DNA of 7,844 nt. Origin: an uncultured Opitutia bacterium. Its GTDB lineage: Bacteria > Verrucomicrobiota > Verrucomicrobiia > Opitutales > UBA953. The translations under genes and the position numbers were made by a program. The notes beneath the pieces are model-generated. The model saw only the letters and a program-made list of their open reading frames with translations, had not been told where the DNA came from and made no database searches. Shown in pieces: positions 7,146 through 7,844 of this stretch. Location of the stretch: positions 1 to 7,844 of the forward strand of contig CAIYUD010000177.1 of NCBI GenBank assembly GCA_903929325.1, in the 5' to 3' direction. How positions within the stretch are numbered: the first letter of the stretch is position 1; each line of letters begins with the position of its first letter.

Positions 7146-7186
7146 TCCGCTTTTACTTCTAACCACCGACCACACCGAACCTTCGC

Positions 7187-7844
7187 ATGGCTGAGAAAAA
7201 GAAACCCAGTGCCGCCAAAAAAACTCCGACGACGCAGCGCTTTAGCGACGTCGCCAAGGAGATTGATGTCGAAGTAAAAGTCCTGCTCGGCTGGGTCAGC
7301 GAATTCGTTGAACAAAATCCTCAGTGGAAAGATTTCATTTACTCGGAAGGCAAAAAACCATCGGCCTCTTCAACCTGTGGCAAAACTTATAAAGGCGACT
7401 TGATGGCGTTCATCGCGCCGCGCCTTCCTGAAAAGGCAAAGCCTGAGCCAGAACCTGTTAAGCCTGTTGAAGCACCCGCAAAGCCATCGGTAGCTACACC
7501 AACACCTTCCGTCCGCCCACCTTTACCCGTTCAGCCTAGGGCAATTCCGCCGACGCAAGCACCACGGCCGGCAGCTCACTCCGTGCCGACGCCTCAGCGC
7601 GGAGATCTGCCACCAATGACAGTGAAGCCGCCCGTAGCGCCAAGCCGCCCAAGTGCACCCCTCCCCCCTCCCGTCATTCGCTCGACCGGAGCTCCCGTTG
7701 TCTCGCGCCCACAGGGTGCTGGCAATGAAGCACCAACACCTGGCAGCAAAGGCACGGTAACCGTTCGCCCGCCAATCGTCGTTCGCGATTTCGCAATCTC
7801 ACTAAACATGAAGCCATTCCAGGTCGTCAGCGACCTCATGGCTC
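7187..7844 (+). CDS. infB: Translation initiation factor IF-2, N-terminal part, 3' end outside window
   Basis: IF-2 is the GTPase that places fMet-tRNA on the small ribosomal subunit and promotes subunit joining. The frame opens at ATG 7187 and runs to the window edge: 219 complete codons plus one base. The G domain is not in view. Residues 1-16 are basic. Residues 17-37 (RFSDVAKEIDVEVKVLLGWV region) look like the short IF2_N-type helical module. Residues about 80-187 are a proline/alanine/threonine-rich linker, expected to be disordered, with a PPP run at 160-162. At 190-219, the segment with PPIVVRDFA and NMKPFQVVSDLM matches the conserved IF2_N domain that precedes the G domain. Its position after nusA is the conserved bacterial order and supports the call. 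No Shine-Dalgarno sequence is visible; the leader is C/A-rich as at nusA. Total length cannot be judged. Confidence 0.92.
   Translation, partial: MAEKKKPSAAKKTPTTQRFSDVAKEIDVEVKVLLGWVSEFVEQNPQWKDFIYSEGKKPSASSTCGKTYKGDLMAFIAPRLPEKAKPEPEPVKPVEAPAKPSVATPTPSVRPPLPVQPRAIPPTQAPRPAAHSVPTPQRGDLPPMTVKPPVAPSRPSAPLPPPVIRSTGAPVVSRPQGAGNEAPTPGSKGTVTVRPPIVVRDFAISLNMKPFQVVSDLMA

Noticed and set aside
1..7844. Mobile elements, CRISPR arrays, tRNA or rRNA genes, toxin-antitoxin or defence systems
   Set aside because: No transposase or integrase motifs, regularly spaced repeats, tRNA-like foldable segments or defence-family genes were seen. The intergenic gaps are too short to hide a further protein system.

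Overview
The window carries six protein genes and is almost fully coding. It looks like a chromosomal segment of a free-living heterotrophic bacterium. My best guess for the lineage is Verrucomicrobia, possibly Opitutae-like. That rests on a compact NusA followed directly by infB, a proline-rich IF-2 N-terminus, a secreted GH29 alpha-L-fucosidase with two F5/8C-type domains, and the lack of a recognisable Shine-Dalgarno sequence before all five visible starts. None of these is diagnostic alone, so the assignment is inference.

Left part (1-2086, + strand): the 3' two thirds of an aldose 1-epimerase gene (galM) overlaps a 4-alpha-glucanotransferase gene (malQ) by four bases (GTGA). This looks like a translationally coupled sugar-metabolism pair. 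It meets, tail to tail, a minus-strand gene for the ABC-F ribosome factor EttA (2088-3764), with only one base between the two stop codons.

Middle (3765-5746): an 80-bp divergent gap separates ettA from a + strand gene for an exported alpha-L-fucosidase. This protein has a signal peptide, a GH29 catalytic domain of apparent subfamily-B type, and two C-terminal discoidin-like domains.

Right part (5747-7844): a 154-bp intergenic region leads into nusA and then infB, the latter cut by the window end. This is the core of the widespread nusA-infB transcription/translation operon, but rimP is not directly upstream and ylxR/ylxQ are absent between the two genes. The intergenic region holds the most interesting signal. 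A good sigma70-like promoter is followed within about 20 nt by an intrinsic terminator, and an alternative upstream hairpin uses part of the terminator's 5' arm. All of this lies before the nusA start. It has the layout of a transcription attenuator and could be a feedback circuit, because NusA itself acts on terminators. A simpler reading is the fucosidase gene's terminator next to a nusA promoter.

I saw no mobile elements, CRISPR arrays, tRNAs, rRNAs or phage genes. Apart from the nusA leader, the content is recognisable housekeeping and carbohydrate genes.
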